64,000 nucleotides of DNA from positions 1 to 64,000 of the forward strand of contig JAFIHF010000016.1 in NCBI GenBank assembly GCA_017848855.1, given 5' to 3'. Below, one piece after another: positions 16,358 through 25,971 of the stretch. A model generated the notes under the pieces. The model made no database searches. It was not told the DNA's origin and was given only the letters and a program-made list of their open reading frames with translations. The position numbers and the translations under genes were made by a program. Each line of letters starts with the position of its first letter. Position 1 is the stretch's first letter. Source of the stretch: Rhodanobacter denitrificans (lineage in GTDB: Bacteria > Pseudomonadota > Gammaproteobacteria > Xanthomonadales > Rhodanobacteraceae).

Positions 16358-17401
16358 TCAGTCCAGCGTGGCCATGTCGATCACGAAGCGGTATTTCACG
16401 TCGCCCTTGAGCATGCGTTCGTAGGCCGTGTTGATGTCCTTCATCGCGATCGTCTCGATATCGGAGACGATGCCGTGGGCGGCGCAGAAATCCAGCATCT
16501 CCTGCGTCTCGCGGATGCCGCCGATCAGCGAGCCGGCGAGCTGGCGGCGCTTGAGGATCAGGTTGAACACGGTGGGCGAGGGGTGCGGCGTGGCCGGCGC
16601 ACCAACGAGGCACATGGTGCCGTCGCGCTTGAGCAGGCTGAGGAAGGCATCGAGATCGTGCGGCGCGGCCACGGTGTTGAGGATGAAGTCGAAGCTGCCG
16701 GCGTGCGCGGCCATCTGCGCGGGATCCTTCGAGATCACCACCGCATCGGCGCCGAGGCGCTTCGCATCGGCCTGCTTGCCGGGCGAGGTGGTGAACAGCA
16801 CCACCTGCGCGCCCATCGCGTGGGCCAGCTTCACGCCCATGTGGCCGAGGCCGCCCAGGCCCACGATGCCCACCTTCTTGCCGGGGCCGGCGCCCCAGTG
16901 GCGCAGCGGCGAGTACGTGGTGATGCCGGCGCACAGCAGCGGTGCCACGGCGGCGAGCTGCCCGGCTTCGTGGCCGATGCGCAGCACGAACTTCTCGTCC
17001 ACCACGATGTGCTCGGAGTAGCCGCCCCAGGTGTTCTCCTTGCCGCGGCCGTTGTAGGTGCCGGTGAAGCCGTTCTCGCAGTACTGCTCCTCGCCCTCGG
17101 CGCAGGAGGCGCAGTGTTGGCAGCTGTCCACCATGCAGCCCACGCCCACGGTGTCGCCGGGCTTGAACTTCGTCACCTGCGCGCCGACTGCGGCGACGGT
17201 GCCCACGATCTCGTGGCCGGGTACGCAGGGGTAAAGCGTGTTGCGCCATTCGTTGCGCGCGGTGTGCAGGTCGGAATGGCAGACGCCGCAGTAGCGGATG
17301 TCGATCCTGACGTCGTGCGGCCCCGGCTGGCGGCGTTCGATGCTGAGCGGGGCGAGCGGCTGGCTGGCGGCGGCGGTGCCGTAGGCGCGGATCTGGGACA
17401 T
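16358..17401 (-). CDS. zinc-dependent NAD(P) alcohol dehydrogenase (YahK/cinnamyl-ADH type)
   Basis: A 347-residue medium-chain dehydrogenase. Catalytic zinc: YCGVCHSD and the GHEIVGTV His-Glu. Structural zinc: the cysteine cluster CQHCASCAEGEEQYC. Nucleotide fold: GIVGLGGLGHMGVKLA. The HAMGAQVVLFTTSPGK stretch and overall length fit the YahK/AdhC aldehyde-reductase group, which reduces broad aldehydes with NADPH. It is downstream of nothing on its own strand and is probably transcribed alone. Confidence 0.92.
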   Translation of the reverse strand: MSQIRAYGTAAASQPLAPLSIERRQPGPHDVRIDIRYCGVCHSDLHTARNEWRNTLYPCVPGHEIVGTVAAVGAQVTKFKPGDTVGVGCMVDSCQHCASCAEGEEQYCENGFTGTYNGRGKENTWGGYSEHIVVDEKFVLRIGHEAGQLAAVAPLLCAGITTYSPLRHWGAGPGKKVGIVGLGGLGHMGVKLAHAMGAQVVLFTTSPGKQADAKRLGADAVVISKDPAQMAAHAGSFDFILNTVAAPHDLDAFLSLLKRDGTMCLVGAPATPHPSPTVFNLILKRRQLAGSLIGGIRETQEMLDFCAAHGIVSDIETIAMKDINTAYERMLKGDVKYRFVIDMATLD

Positions 17402-17571
17402 GCGGGGACTCCTGTGGGGGACGGGAAGCTTGCCGAGTTTACGTGGTGCAGGGTGCAGCGGCCGTCATGGCGATGCGCATCACGTTTGCAAAGGCCCGTA
17501 CGCACCGCCGCCATTGAAGCGCGGCGAGGCGGCGCCCATCATGACGGGCTTGTCCCCACCGAGCGTCCCGC

Positions 17572-18273
17572 ATGTCCGACCTGTCCGCCTTCCCGATCGC
17601 GCGCCGCTGGCCCGCGCAGCATCCCGACCGCCTGCAGCTGTATTCGCTCAACACGCCGAACGGGGTGAAGGTGTCGATCATGCTGGAGGAAACAGGGCTG
17701 CCCTACGAGGCGCACCTCGTCGACATCGGCAACGACGAGAGCCATCTGCCGGAGTTCCTCGCGTTGAACCCGAACGGCAAGATCCCGGCGATCGTCGATC
17801 CGCACGGTCCGGGCGGCCAGCCGCTGGGCCTGTTCGAGTCGGGCGCGATCCTGCTGTATCTGGCGGAGAAGACCGGCCGCTTCCTGCCCGCCGACCCGGC
17901 GCGGCGCTGGGAGACGATCCAGTGGCTGTTCTTCCAGATGGCCTCGATCGGGCCGATGTTCGGCCAGGTGGGCTTCTTCCACAAATACGCCGGTCGCGAG
18001 TACGAGGACAAGCGCCCGCTCGCGCGCTACGTCAACGAATCGAAGCGCCTGCTCGGCGTGCTCGACGAGCGCCTCGCCACGCGCACGTGGATCATGGGCG
18101 ACGACTACACCATCGCCGACATCGCCACGCTGGGCTGGGTCGAGAACCTGATCGGCTGGTACGAAGCGCGCGACTTGGTGGAATACGAGCGCTTCAAGCA
18201 CGTCGACGCCTGGCTGCAGCGCGGCCTGGCGCGGCCGGCGGTGCAGCGCGGGTTGAAGATCCCTTCGCGTTGA
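17572..18273 (+). CDS. glutathione S-transferase (YfcG/Ure2p-like)
   Basis: A 233-residue glutathione transferase. The thioredoxin-fold half has LQLYSLNTPNGVKVSIMLEE, with the TPNG motif of the YfcG/nu class, and NPNGKIPAIVD plus the glutathione-contact FESGAILLYLAEK. The helical half has MGDDYTIADIATLGWV, the conserved N-capping box. YfcG-type enzymes have disulfide reductase activity and low transferase activity. A methyltransferase gene follows after 16 bases, so the two are likely an operon. Confidence 0.93.
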   Translation: MSDLSAFPIARRWPAQHPDRLQLYSLNTPNGVKVSIMLEETGLPYEAHLVDIGNDESHLPEFLALNPNGKIPAIVDPHGPGGQPLGLFESGAILLYLAEKTGRFLPADPARRWETIQWLFFQMASIGPMFGQVGFFHKYAGREYEDKRPLARYVNESKRLLGVLDERLATRTWIMGDDYTIADIATLGWVENLIGWYEARDLVEYERFKHVDAWLQRGLARPAVQRGLKIPSR

Positions 18274-18289
18274 GGCCTTGGCACGGACG

Positions 18290-19123
18290 ATGGACGGCGC
18301 ACTGCCAGACCTGCTCGAAGCCCTGCGGCGCGATCGCGCGTTGATGGAGCCGGATCGCCTGCGCGAGCGCATCGAGGCGCTGGATCGGCTCGATGCGCTG
18401 CTGCCGGATGCGGGCGCGCCGGCGCAATGTGCGCAGGCGTTGCAGCAGCAACTGGAGGCAGCGAACGCGACACAGTTCGAGGCCATTCGCGAGGCGATCC
18501 AGCGGGGCGACGGACGCGAGGCCTTGCAGCGTTGGCGGCGCGCGGGCGATGGCGCGGCGCTTCGCGCCGGCGACGGCTACGACTGGCGGGACGAACTGGT
18601 CGGCGGCGTGCTGCCGTTCGGCGAACCGGGCGAGGCGTCGGCGCTGCCGCCGGAGATGGTGTTCTACCAGCCCACGCCCGCGCGCCACGTGTTCGACCTG
18701 CTCGATCGCCTTGCGCTGGGTGCGGACGACGTGCTGGTCGACCTGGGTTCGGGGCTCGGCCACGTGCCCATGCTCGCGGCGATCTGCAGCGGGGCGCGCG
18801 GCATCGGCATCGAGATCGAGCCGGCCTACGTGGCCAGCGCCCGCGCCTGCGCGCAGGCGCTGCGGCTGGCGAACGTGGCGTTCGTGCAGGGCGACGCCCG
18901 CGCGGCGGACTTCGCCGTCGGCAGCGTGTTCCACCTGTACACGCCGTTCACCGGCAGCGTCCTGCGCAGCGTGCTCGACGCGCTGCGGCGCGAGGCCGGG
19001 TGCCGCGCGTTCCGCATCAGCAGCTTCGGCCCCTGCACGCGCGTGCTGGCCGCCGAGCCGTGGTTGGCGAGCGACGATGCGCTGCTGCCGGGGCGCGTGG
19101 CGATCTTCCGCACGCGGTCTTGA
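18290..19123 (+). CDS. class I SAM-dependent methyltransferase-like protein
   Basis: A 277-residue protein. The first 120 residues are helical. The second half carries a Rossmann methyltransferase core: VDLGSGLGHVPMLAAICSG (motif I), GIGIEIEPAYVASARACAQ (acidic residue of motif II) and FVQGDARAADF (motif III). This fits DOT1-like or histone-methyltransferase-like bacterial proteins in layout, but the substrate is unknown. I chose the ATG at 18290; an in-frame TTG at 18278 is closer to a GAGG. It follows the GST gene closely. Confidence 0.75.
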   Translation: MDGALPDLLEALRRDRALMEPDRLRERIEALDRLDALLPDAGAPAQCAQALQQQLEAANATQFEAIREAIQRGDGREALQRWRRAGDGAALRAGDGYDWRDELVGGVLPFGEPGEASALPPEMVFYQPTPARHVFDLLDRLALGADDVLVDLGSGLGHVPMLAAICSGARGIGIEIEPAYVASARACAQALRLANVAFVQGDARAADFAVGSVFHLYTPFTGSVLRSVLDALRREAGCRAFRISSFGPCTRVLAAEPWLASDDALLPGRVAIFRTRS

Positions 19124-19232
19124 ATCGATGCCGCGCATGCACGCGCGCCACGATCCTGCCATGCACGCCGCCGCGAAAAGCCCGTGCGCGGCGGCAGGAT
19201 GCGATGCTTCCACCCACCGACCGAGGCAAGCC

Positions 19233-20105
19233 ATGGATCGTCGAACCCTGTTGAAGTCCGCCATGCTGGGCGCCGCGGCGCTCGCGCTGCGTCCCGCGTC
19301 GGCACGCGCCGCCGGCGCGACGGATATCGAGGCCCGGCTGGCCGCGCTGGAGCGGAAGCAGGGCGGGCGGCTGGGCGTGGCGATCCTCGATACCGGCGAC
19401 GGGCGTCGCTACGGCCATCGCGCCGACGAGCGCTTCCTGATGTGCAGCACGTTCAAGCTGCTGCTGGCGGGCGCGGTGCTGGCGCGCGTCGAGCGCGGTG
19501 CCGAGCGGCTGGACCGGCGCATCGTGTTCGGGCGCGACGCGGTGCTGTCCTGGGCGCCGGTGACCAGCCATCGCACGGGCGCGCCGGGCATGACGGTGGC
19601 CGAGCTGTGCGAGGCGGCGATCACCCTGAGCGACAACACGGCGGCGAACCTGCTGCTGGTCAGCCTGGGCGGCCCCGCCGCGGTGACCGCGTTCGTGCGC
19701 AAGCTGGGCGATCCGCTGAGCCGGCTGGACCGCATCGAACCCGCACTCAACGTGGGTGCGCCCGGCGACCTGCGCGACACCACCACGCCGAACGCGATGC
19801 TCGGCGACCTGCGCGCCCTGCTGCTGGGCGATGCGCTTTCCGCCGCTTCGCGCGCGCAACTGGCGCAGTGGCTGCGCGCCACGCGCACCGGGCTCGACAA
19901 GCTGCGCGCCGGCCTGCCGGCCGATTGGCAGGCCGGCGACAAGACCGGCAGCGGCGCGCGCGGCGAAACCAACGACGTCGCGATCCTGTGGCCGCCGCGG
20001 CGCAAGCCGCTGCTGGTGAGCGCCTACTACGTCAACGCGGCGACGGATGGCGCACAACACGGCGCGGTGCTGGCCGAGGTGGGGCGAATCGCCGCATCGG
20101 TTTGA
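19233..20105 (+). CDS. bla: class A beta-lactamase
   Basis: A 290-residue serine beta-lactamase. MDRRTLLKSAMLGAAALAL is a Tat-like signal. Catalytic motifs are STFK (Ser72, Lys75), SDN (133-135), RIEPALN with Glu169 in the omega loop, and KTGSG (237-241). The residue before the active serine is Cys (Ambler position 69), as in CTX-M and L2 enzymes, but there is no partner cysteine after KTG, so the carbapenemase-type disulfide is absent. This points to an L2/CTX-M-like chromosomal enzyme. No ampR-type regulator lies beside it. Confidence 0.95.
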   Translation: MDRRTLLKSAMLGAAALALRPASARAAGATDIEARLAALERKQGGRLGVAILDTGDGRRYGHRADERFLMCSTFKLLLAGAVLARVERGAERLDRRIVFGRDAVLSWAPVTSHRTGAPGMTVAELCEAAITLSDNTAANLLLVSLGGPAAVTAFVRKLGDPLSRLDRIEPALNVGAPGDLRDTTTPNAMLGDLRALLLGDALSAASRAQLAQWLRATRTGLDKLRAGLPADWQAGDKTGSGARGETNDVAILWPPRRKPLLVSAYYVNAATDGAQHGAVLAEVGRIAASV

Positions 20106-20398
20106 GATCGTGTGACTGCCATGCGGCGGTCGCCGGGTGTCTCAGTTTGCATTCCTGCAATATCAACAAGTTGCGGCTTGGCCGGTAGCCTTTTCGATGC
20201 CAGGGCATGCCAGCCGCTTGCCCGATGCCGTCGCGACACGAACTTAAGAGCCACGATCGGGCGCGAAATTGCCTCGTCGCGCCCATAAACTCATGCCAAC
20301 GACCAGTGCCGGCGTGACGCCTGCGCCTGGCTCCGGGACAAGGCATCGGGCACCGTCTGGAAGATCACGCCCCAACGAAAACAGCGGTGGGTAAAGAC

Positions 20399-21817
20399 AT
20401 GTGGCACCGGTTGCGCAGTTGGCTGAGCAAGACGCCCATTTCCGATCCGGTCGATCAGCACTATGCGCCGTTCGTGCAACTGTTGTTCGCGACCATCGGC
20501 GTGGTCGTACCGGCGTTCAGAATCGCGTGGTGGATCGCACTGGCCATCGGTGCCGCCCGGCACAGCGGACAACGTCTCGACCACATCATCGACCTGGGTA
20601 CGGACGCCTTGGTAACCGCATCCGCATGGATCGGCTTCTTGCTGCTGAGGCGTGGGCATCTTCGCCAGGCCGTCCTGCAATTCCTGTGTGTCCTGCTTGG
20701 CTCTTTCACGCTCGGCGACATGTCCCCCGGGATCACCCAGGTTGCGCCCGACCCGACCCCCTGGGTCGCCCTCGCATTGGCCGGGCAAGTCCTGGGTCGA
20801 CGGGCGTTGTGGATGACCTATCTGGTGCTGCTGGCGTGCATGGCCCTGGGCGCACTCGTAACCGACTTCGTCGCCCACGCGCCAACCCTGCTGCAGATTG
20901 CCGTGCCGCGGGTGTTGCGCGCCATCATCTATCTGGTCATCGCGGTCATCGTGGACCAGACCATGGCCCCCCTCCGCGCGGCCTTGGCCGTGTCCCGATT
21001 GCGTGAGCAGGAGCTGGAAAAGCTCAACGCCAGCCTGGCGCAGGAGATCGTGATGCGCGAGAAGGCGCAGGATCACCTCATCCATGCCCAGAAGCTGGAG
21101 GCCGTGGGGCGCATCGCCACGGGCGTGGCGCACGACTTCCACAACGTATTGAACGTGGTGCTCGGCTATGCCACCCACCGCGAGCGCCTGGCCGACCGGG
21201 GCATGCCCGCCGTGATGGAGGCGATGGAGGACATCGAGCTGCAGGCCCGGCGCGCGTTGTCCATCAGCCGGAAATTGCTCACCTTCGGCCGCAAGGATGT
21301 CGTCCGGTCCGACACCTTCGATGCGGCGGTGGCCGTGCACGAATTGCAGCCGATGTTGCGTCAGATCTTCGCTGCAAATACGCGCCTTCGGCTGGAAGCC
21401 CCGAGAGCCGGCCTGCACATCAGGATGGATCGAGGCCAGTTCGAGTTGGTGCTGCTGAACCTGGCGGCAAACGCCGCCGACGCCATGCCGCAGGGAGGCG
21501 AATTCATCATCCGGCTGGGCGAGGATGTCGGCGAAAAGATGTTGACCCTGGCCGTGCAGGACACCGGCGGCGGCATGAGCGAAGAGGTCCGGCAACGCGC
21601 CTTCGAGCCCTTCTACACGACCAAGCCATGGGGTTACGGCACGGGTCTCGGCTTGTCCGCGGTACACGACATCCTTGCCGATGCCGCCGGCAGCGTGACG
21701 ATCGACAGCAGGCTCGGCGAGGGCACCACGTTCCAGTTGCGGCTGCCTTTGGTGGCACCCGACCAAAGGCACATCGAGCCTGCAGCAGGCCCGGGCCGCC
21801 GTGGGTACTCCGCGTGA
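20399..21817 (+). CDS. membrane histidine kinase
   Basis: A 472-residue sensor kinase. Residues 25-190 hold about five to six hydrophobic helices with little periplasmic sequence, so the signal is probably sensed in the membrane. A coiled segment (REQELEKLNASLAQEIVMRE) leads to the H-box GVAHDFHNVLNVVLGY (phospho-acceptor His245). The ATPase domain has NLAANAADAMPQGG, DTGGGMSEEV and GYGTGLGLSAV. It is followed after 214 bases by a response regulator, its likely partner. I chose the ATG at 20399; a GTG lies four codons upstream. Confidence 0.9.
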   Translation: MWHRLRSWLSKTPISDPVDQHYAPFVQLLFATIGVVVPAFRIAWWIALAIGAARHSGQRLDHIIDLGTDALVTASAWIGFLLLRRGHLRQAVLQFLCVLLGSFTLGDMSPGITQVAPDPTPWVALALAGQVLGRRALWMTYLVLLACMALGALVTDFVAHAPTLLQIAVPRVLRAIIYLVIAVIVDQTMAPLRAALAVSRLREQELEKLNASLAQEIVMREKAQDHLIHAQKLEAVGRIATGVAHDFHNVLNVVLGYATHRERLADRGMPAVMEAMEDIELQARRALSISRKLLTFGRKDVVRSDTFDAAVAVHELQPMLRQIFAANTRLRLEAPRAGLHIRMDRGQFELVLLNLAANAADAMPQGGEFIIRLGEDVGEKMLTLAVQDTGGGMSEEVRQRAFEPFYTTKPWGYGTGLGLSAVHDILADAAGSVTIDSRLGEGTTFQLRLPLVAPDQRHIEPAAGPGRRGYSA

Positions 21818-22031
21818 TAGGATCGCCTCGTCGGCCCCCTGCGGCGCATGCCACCCGGAGCCCATCCGCACGCTCGGGGTGCTTGCGCATGGGCAGCCTC
21901 GACACGTTTCGCCGAAGCTTCATCGCCACCGGATACGGCCGCACGGGTTGAACCTTCCCATTGTCAGCGCAACGCCGGGTGTCACAGGTCGATTGAACAC
22001 GTCAGCGCCTACCGTATCCGATGAAGTGACG

Positions 22032-22763
22032 ATGCCCGGTCCGAAGCAACATGACTTGCCCGCGGCGAAACCCGCCCTCCGCGTTGCGATCGTGGAGGAC
22101 GAAGAGCGTTTTCGCGAAGCGGTACTGGTCCCGGGGCTACGCGATTTCGGCATCGACGCCATCGGCGTCGGTTCCGCCGGCGAGCTCTACAAGAACATGC
22201 TTTCGAGCCGGTTCGACATCATCGTGTTGGACATCGGCCTGCCCGACGACAGCGGACTCAACATCGTCCGGCACATCCGGCAACTCAATGCGAAGATCGG
22301 CTTGATCATGCTCACGTCCAGCATCAAGCGCCAGGACCAGATTCAGGCGCTCTCGGAAGGCGCGGACATGTACTTGCCCAAGCCGATCGATGTCGACGTG
22401 CTTGCAGTGACGCTGCGGAGCCTTGCCCGTCGCCTCTCGGCCACGAGCGAGGCCGCCGCTGCCGCGCCGGGCGAGTGGCATCTGGACCCAACCGGCTGGT
22501 GCCTGCTGGCGCCGAACGGGGCGATTTTTGCGCTGACGTCGTCGGAACGCTCCATCGTCAACGCCCTGATCGAAGCGGACGGATTGCCGGTGACGCGCGA
22601 GGCGCTCATCGAGTCGCTGGGCGAAGATCCTCACTTGTTCGATCATCACCGCCTCGACATGCTCGTCTATCGCCTGCGCCGCAAGCTCGGCGATGCCAAC
22701 TGCGGGAAAAACCCGCTGCTTACGTCACGGGGAATGGGGTACCTGTTCGTCAAGCGGCCCTAG
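22032..22763 (+). CDS. response regulator with OmpR-type winged helix
   Basis: A 243-residue regulator. Receiver domain: acidic pair in IVEDEE, phospho-acceptor Asp67 in VLDIGLPDDSG, Thr in LIMLTSS, and Lys in YLPKPID. From about residue 150 there is a winged helix with ALTSSERSIVNALIEADG and LDMLVYRLRRKLGD, as in the OmpR/PhoB group. It is the likely partner of the kinase just upstream. The next gene on the same strand is the S53 protease beyond a repeat element, a possible but unproven target. Confidence 0.9.
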   Translation: MPGPKQHDLPAAKPALRVAIVEDEERFREAVLVPGLRDFGIDAIGVGSAGELYKNMLSSRFDIIVLDIGLPDDSGLNIVRHIRQLNAKIGLIMLTSSIKRQDQIQALSEGADMYLPKPIDVDVLAVTLRSLARRLSATSEAAAAAPGEWHLDPTGWCLLAPNGAIFALTSSERSIVNALIEADGLPVTREALIESLGEDPHLFDHHRLDMLVYRLRRKLGDANCGKNPLLTSRGMGYLFVKRP

Positions 22764-22776
22764 GGATGATTTAGCC

Positions 22777-23130
22777 CGTCATCCCAGCGAGGGGCTTTTC
22801 AACAGCCGAAGGCTGGTCAAGCTCACTGCTGTCCGGAATATTCGATGTTCCAGTTTGCAGACACGAGGCACCGCAGGCTCTCGCCTTGAACAACAAAGCC
22901 GAGTGACTTGAGTTCGCGCAAGCGCTGGCTAGTGAGCCCCTCTCACTCCGGGAGAGGGTGGCGGCAGCCAGGAGAGGGTTCGGGCAAAGCGAAGTGTTGC
23001 GGCAAGCCTGAACCCTCACCCCCCGACCCCTCTTCCTCGCTCCTCAAAGCAGGCCATCCATCGCCCTTCTCCGCGTCCGGAGGGAGAGGGGAGAAGATCA
23101 CCTGCGAAATAATCCGGGCCGCCATGGGCA
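22777..23130 (+). repeat. composite repeat element, copy 1 (about 350 bp)
   Basis: Begins CGTCATCCCAGCGAGGGGC and runs through GCTGTCCGGAATATTCGATG, CGCAGGCTCTCGCCTTGAAC and a CTCCGGGAGAGGG hairpin to AGAAGATCACCTGCGAAAT. Copy 2 (29482-29813) matches it over almost its full length in the same orientation. The first 65 or so bases are the reverse complement of the right end of copy 2, so the element has long terminal inverted repeats. The right end of copy 1 has decayed. The rest of the 714-base gap before the protease gene (23131-23477) shows no clear gene. Confidence 0.85.
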
Positions 23131-23477
23131 TACCTCACCATTTTTGGATAGGTATCGCGATGTTGCGTGGATGACAGCCGCGGCGCTTGGGCCGATTGTT
23201 GCCCCGGGGAGAGTCGCCAGCCCACCGGCGATTCATCAGTGAAGTCGACAACGGCGGATGGCGCTTTCTTGTCGGTACTCACGGCAGGCGTGGGGAGCGG
23301 CAGCACCCGGATGTGTCGCGTCTGCCTTGGTCTCGCCGGTCGTCAGCGCGTTCCGTCCGCTTCGCCAGATGCTGCCCTTTGCGCTTCGCGTACGCGCCCG
23401 GTGGCGCATGTCAAACGTGGCCTCCGCCGGCAAGCCGGTGTGGGGCCTCCTGTTTCTTCAATTGGGGATCGTCGAAG

Positions 23478-25724
23478 ATGTTTAGCCGTATACAAGAGCT
23501 GAAATCCTGCAACAAGGCATTGCTGCCCATGGCCCTTGCCCTGGCGCTGGTTCCGTTGTGTGGCCACGCGGCCAGCGCCACCTCGTGGGCGCCCACCGCG
23601 ACGCACGCTGCGCTTCTGAAAACCGTCTCGACCTCGGCCGCCGGCGTCGGCCGGGCCGCCGCCCCAACCTCCGGTTACGTGATCAATGCGCACGGCAGGC
23701 CCGCCGTCACGGCGCTGGTCGCGCCGCTGGACAGCACCAAGGTGCTGCACGTGGCCGTGAGCGTGAATCTGCGCAACGTCGACCAGCTGCAGGCCTTCAA
23801 CAAGGGCCTGAACACGCCGGGCAGCGCCAATTACCGCCAGTTCCTCACCCCGGAGCAGTTCAAGGCCGCCTATGCGCCGACCGACGCGCAGGTGCGCGCC
23901 GTCGTGGCGTACATGCAGCAGTCGGGGTTCACCAACATCACGGTGTCGCCGAACAACACGCTGGTGTATGCGGACGGCAATGCCGCCGCCGTGAGCAGGG
24001 CGTTCAATGCGACGATGAAGTCGTACACGGAGAATGGCGTGTTGCGGTTCGGCAACGACAGCGACGCCATGGTGCCCCAGGCCTTGAGCGGTATCGTGGG
24101 CGCCGTGATCGGCCTGCAGAACGTCCGCGTGAAGCATCCGCTCAGCCACGTCGGCGCGCAGGTTTCCCCGGCGGCCGCGACGGGTACGCAATCCGGCCCG
24201 GTGAATACGCTGCACCCGCCGACGCAGTTTCCGCTGATCTATGACGCCGGCAACACGCCGACGGCCTACAACACCACGGTGGGCATCATCACCTGGGGCG
24301 ACCTGACCCAGACGCAGGCCGACCTGAATACGATGACGACGGTGAACGGCATGAATCCGGTCAACGTCAAGGTGGTGCCGGTGACGCTCGCGGGCGAGCG
24401 GGACTTCTCCGACGACCCCAACAGCGACGCCGAGTGGAATCTCGATTCGCAGACCATCGTCGGCACCTCCGGCGGCGTCAAGCAGCTCGTGTTCTACACG
24501 GTGGCCAATGGCCGCTATGGCGCCTACGACGAAGAGCTGACCGATGCCGGCATCACGGCCGCCTACAACAAGGCGGTGGTCGACAACATCGCCAAGGTCA
24601 TCAACGTGTCGCTGGGCGAAGACGAGACGGCGGCCCACCAGGCGGGCAACCAGGCGGCGGATGATGCGATCTTTGCCCAGGCCGTGGCGCAGGGACAGAC
24701 CTTCTCGGCCGCCTCCGGCGACCAGGGCGTGTACACCGCGACCCGTGGCGAATTCGAAACCAACGCCGGCGTGGTGCTGCCGGCGCCGTTCAGCCTCAGC
24801 GTCTATTCGTCGAGCGAGCCGGCGACGTCGCCGAACGTGATCGCCGTGGGCGGCACGGAGCTGGCCACCGATGGCACCGCATGGGCGGGCGAAGTCACCT
24901 GGAACGACGGCATCGCCGATGCCGGCGACGGCAACAACCGCATCTGGGCCACCGGCGGCGGCGTGAGCCTGTTCGAAGCGGCGCCTGCATGGCAGGTCGC
25001 GACGCTGGGAGCGACCACGCGCCAGCTGCCGGACATCGCCTTCGACGCATCGTCGGTGACCGGTGCGGTGATCTATATCAACGGCAAGCGGTACTCGGTC
25101 GGCGGCACCAGCCTCGCTTCGCCGATTTTCGTCGGCGTGTTTGCGCGCGCGCAGACCTACGCGAACAACTCGATCGGCTTCCCGGCCAGCAACATGTACC
25201 GGGATTTTCCGAACAACCCGGCCGTGCTGCACGACGTGACCTCGGGCAACAACGGCGTGTGGTACGCCGGCACGACCTACGGCTACAACGCCGCAACGGG
25301 CTGGGACTTCACCACGGGCTTCGGTTCGCTCGACATCAGCGCCTTCAACCTGCTGGCCTATACCTGGGGCAACGGCACCCCGCCGTCCGGCACCACGCCG
25401 CCGCCGACGGTCACCGCGCTGACCAACAACGTTGCGGTCACCACGCAGGGCACGCCCGGTGTGGCGCAGCAGTTCACGCTGGAAGTGCCGGTCGGCAAGA
25501 CCAGCGTGACCTTCCGCACGTCGGGCGGCACGGGCGACGTCACCCTGTACGAAAAGTTCGGCAGCGCGGCCAGCGCGTCGTCCTACGACCATGTGTCGGC
25601 GCACGCGAACACCAACACGGAAGCCATCACGATCCGTGCCCCGGCGGCGGGTACCTACTACCTGACGGTCACGGGCGGAAACGCCGTGTTCGGCGGCGTC
25701 AGCGTGCTGGGCAGCGCACAGTAA
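23478..25724 (+). CDS. secreted S53 serine-carboxyl (sedolisin/kumamolisin) protease with C-terminal PPC domain
   Basis: A 748-residue exported protease. Residues 1-33 are a Sec signal. Residues about 80-225 are the pro-kumamolisin activation domain (NTPGSANYRQFLTPEQFKA). The catalytic triad reads Glu319 and Asp323 in DAEWNLDSQ, oxyanion Asp415 in ASGDQG, and Ser545 in GGTSLASP. The calcium site ATGWDFTTGFGSLD follows. Residues about 650-748 are a pre-peptidase C-terminal (PPC) sandwich (VPVGKTSVTFRTSGGTGDV). The family cuts proteins at acid pH outside the cell. The gene sits between two copies of a composite repeat, next to a trimeric adhesin. Confidence 0.95.
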   Translation: MFSRIQELKSCNKALLPMALALALVPLCGHAASATSWAPTATHAALLKTVSTSAAGVGRAAAPTSGYVINAHGRPAVTALVAPLDSTKVLHVAVSVNLRNVDQLQAFNKGLNTPGSANYRQFLTPEQFKAAYAPTDAQVRAVVAYMQQSGFTNITVSPNNTLVYADGNAAAVSRAFNATMKSYTENGVLRFGNDSDAMVPQALSGIVGAVIGLQNVRVKHPLSHVGAQVSPAAATGTQSGPVNTLHPPTQFPLIYDAGNTPTAYNTTVGIITWGDLTQTQADLNTMTTVNGMNPVNVKVVPVTLAGERDFSDDPNSDAEWNLDSQTIVGTSGGVKQLVFYTVANGRYGAYDEELTDAGITAAYNKAVVDNIAKVINVSLGEDETAAHQAGNQAADDAIFAQAVAQGQTFSAASGDQGVYTATRGEFETNAGVVLPAPFSLSVYSSSEPATSPNVIAVGGTELATDGTAWAGEVTWNDGIADAGDGNNRIWATGGGVSLFEAAPAWQVATLGATTRQLPDIAFDASSVTGAVIYINGKRYSVGGTSLASPIFVGVFARAQTYANNSIGFPASNMYRDFPNNPAVLHDVTSGNNGVWYAGTTYGYNAATGWDFTTGFGSLDISAFNLLAYTWGNGTPPSGTTPPPTVTALTNNVAVTTQGTPGVAQQFTLEVPVGKTSVTFRTSGGTGDVTLYEKFGSAASASSYDHVSAHANTNTEAITIRAPAAGTYYLTVTGGNAVFGGVSVLGSAQ

Positions 25725-25745
25725 GCGATCGGGCGCCTGCCCGAA

Positions 25746-25781
25746 CCGCCAGGAGCCCGGGCGTGCCCGGACTCCTGGCGG
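25746..25781 (+). terminator. hairpin after the protease gene
   Basis: CCGCCAGGAG pairs with CTCCTGGCGG (10 bp), continuing after one mismatch with CCGGG/CCCGG. It starts 22 bases after the stop codon. No run of T follows, so it may be a weak terminator or an mRNA 3' end. Confidence 0.55.
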
Positions 25782-25971
25782 ACGGACCTTCCTTCCGGCC
25801 TGTGCGGCTTATGGAAGCCGCCGCTGGATGCTGGTCCGCGAATCGGGGCGGGTGCTGCCTTCCCATCTCACCTTTGGACGTCAAGACGTCCGACAGCCGC
25901 TGCATGACGCGTTCCGTCACTTGGCGCCGAACCGGGCCATGCACAGCGGATTCAATCTTCCGGGGAATTCA

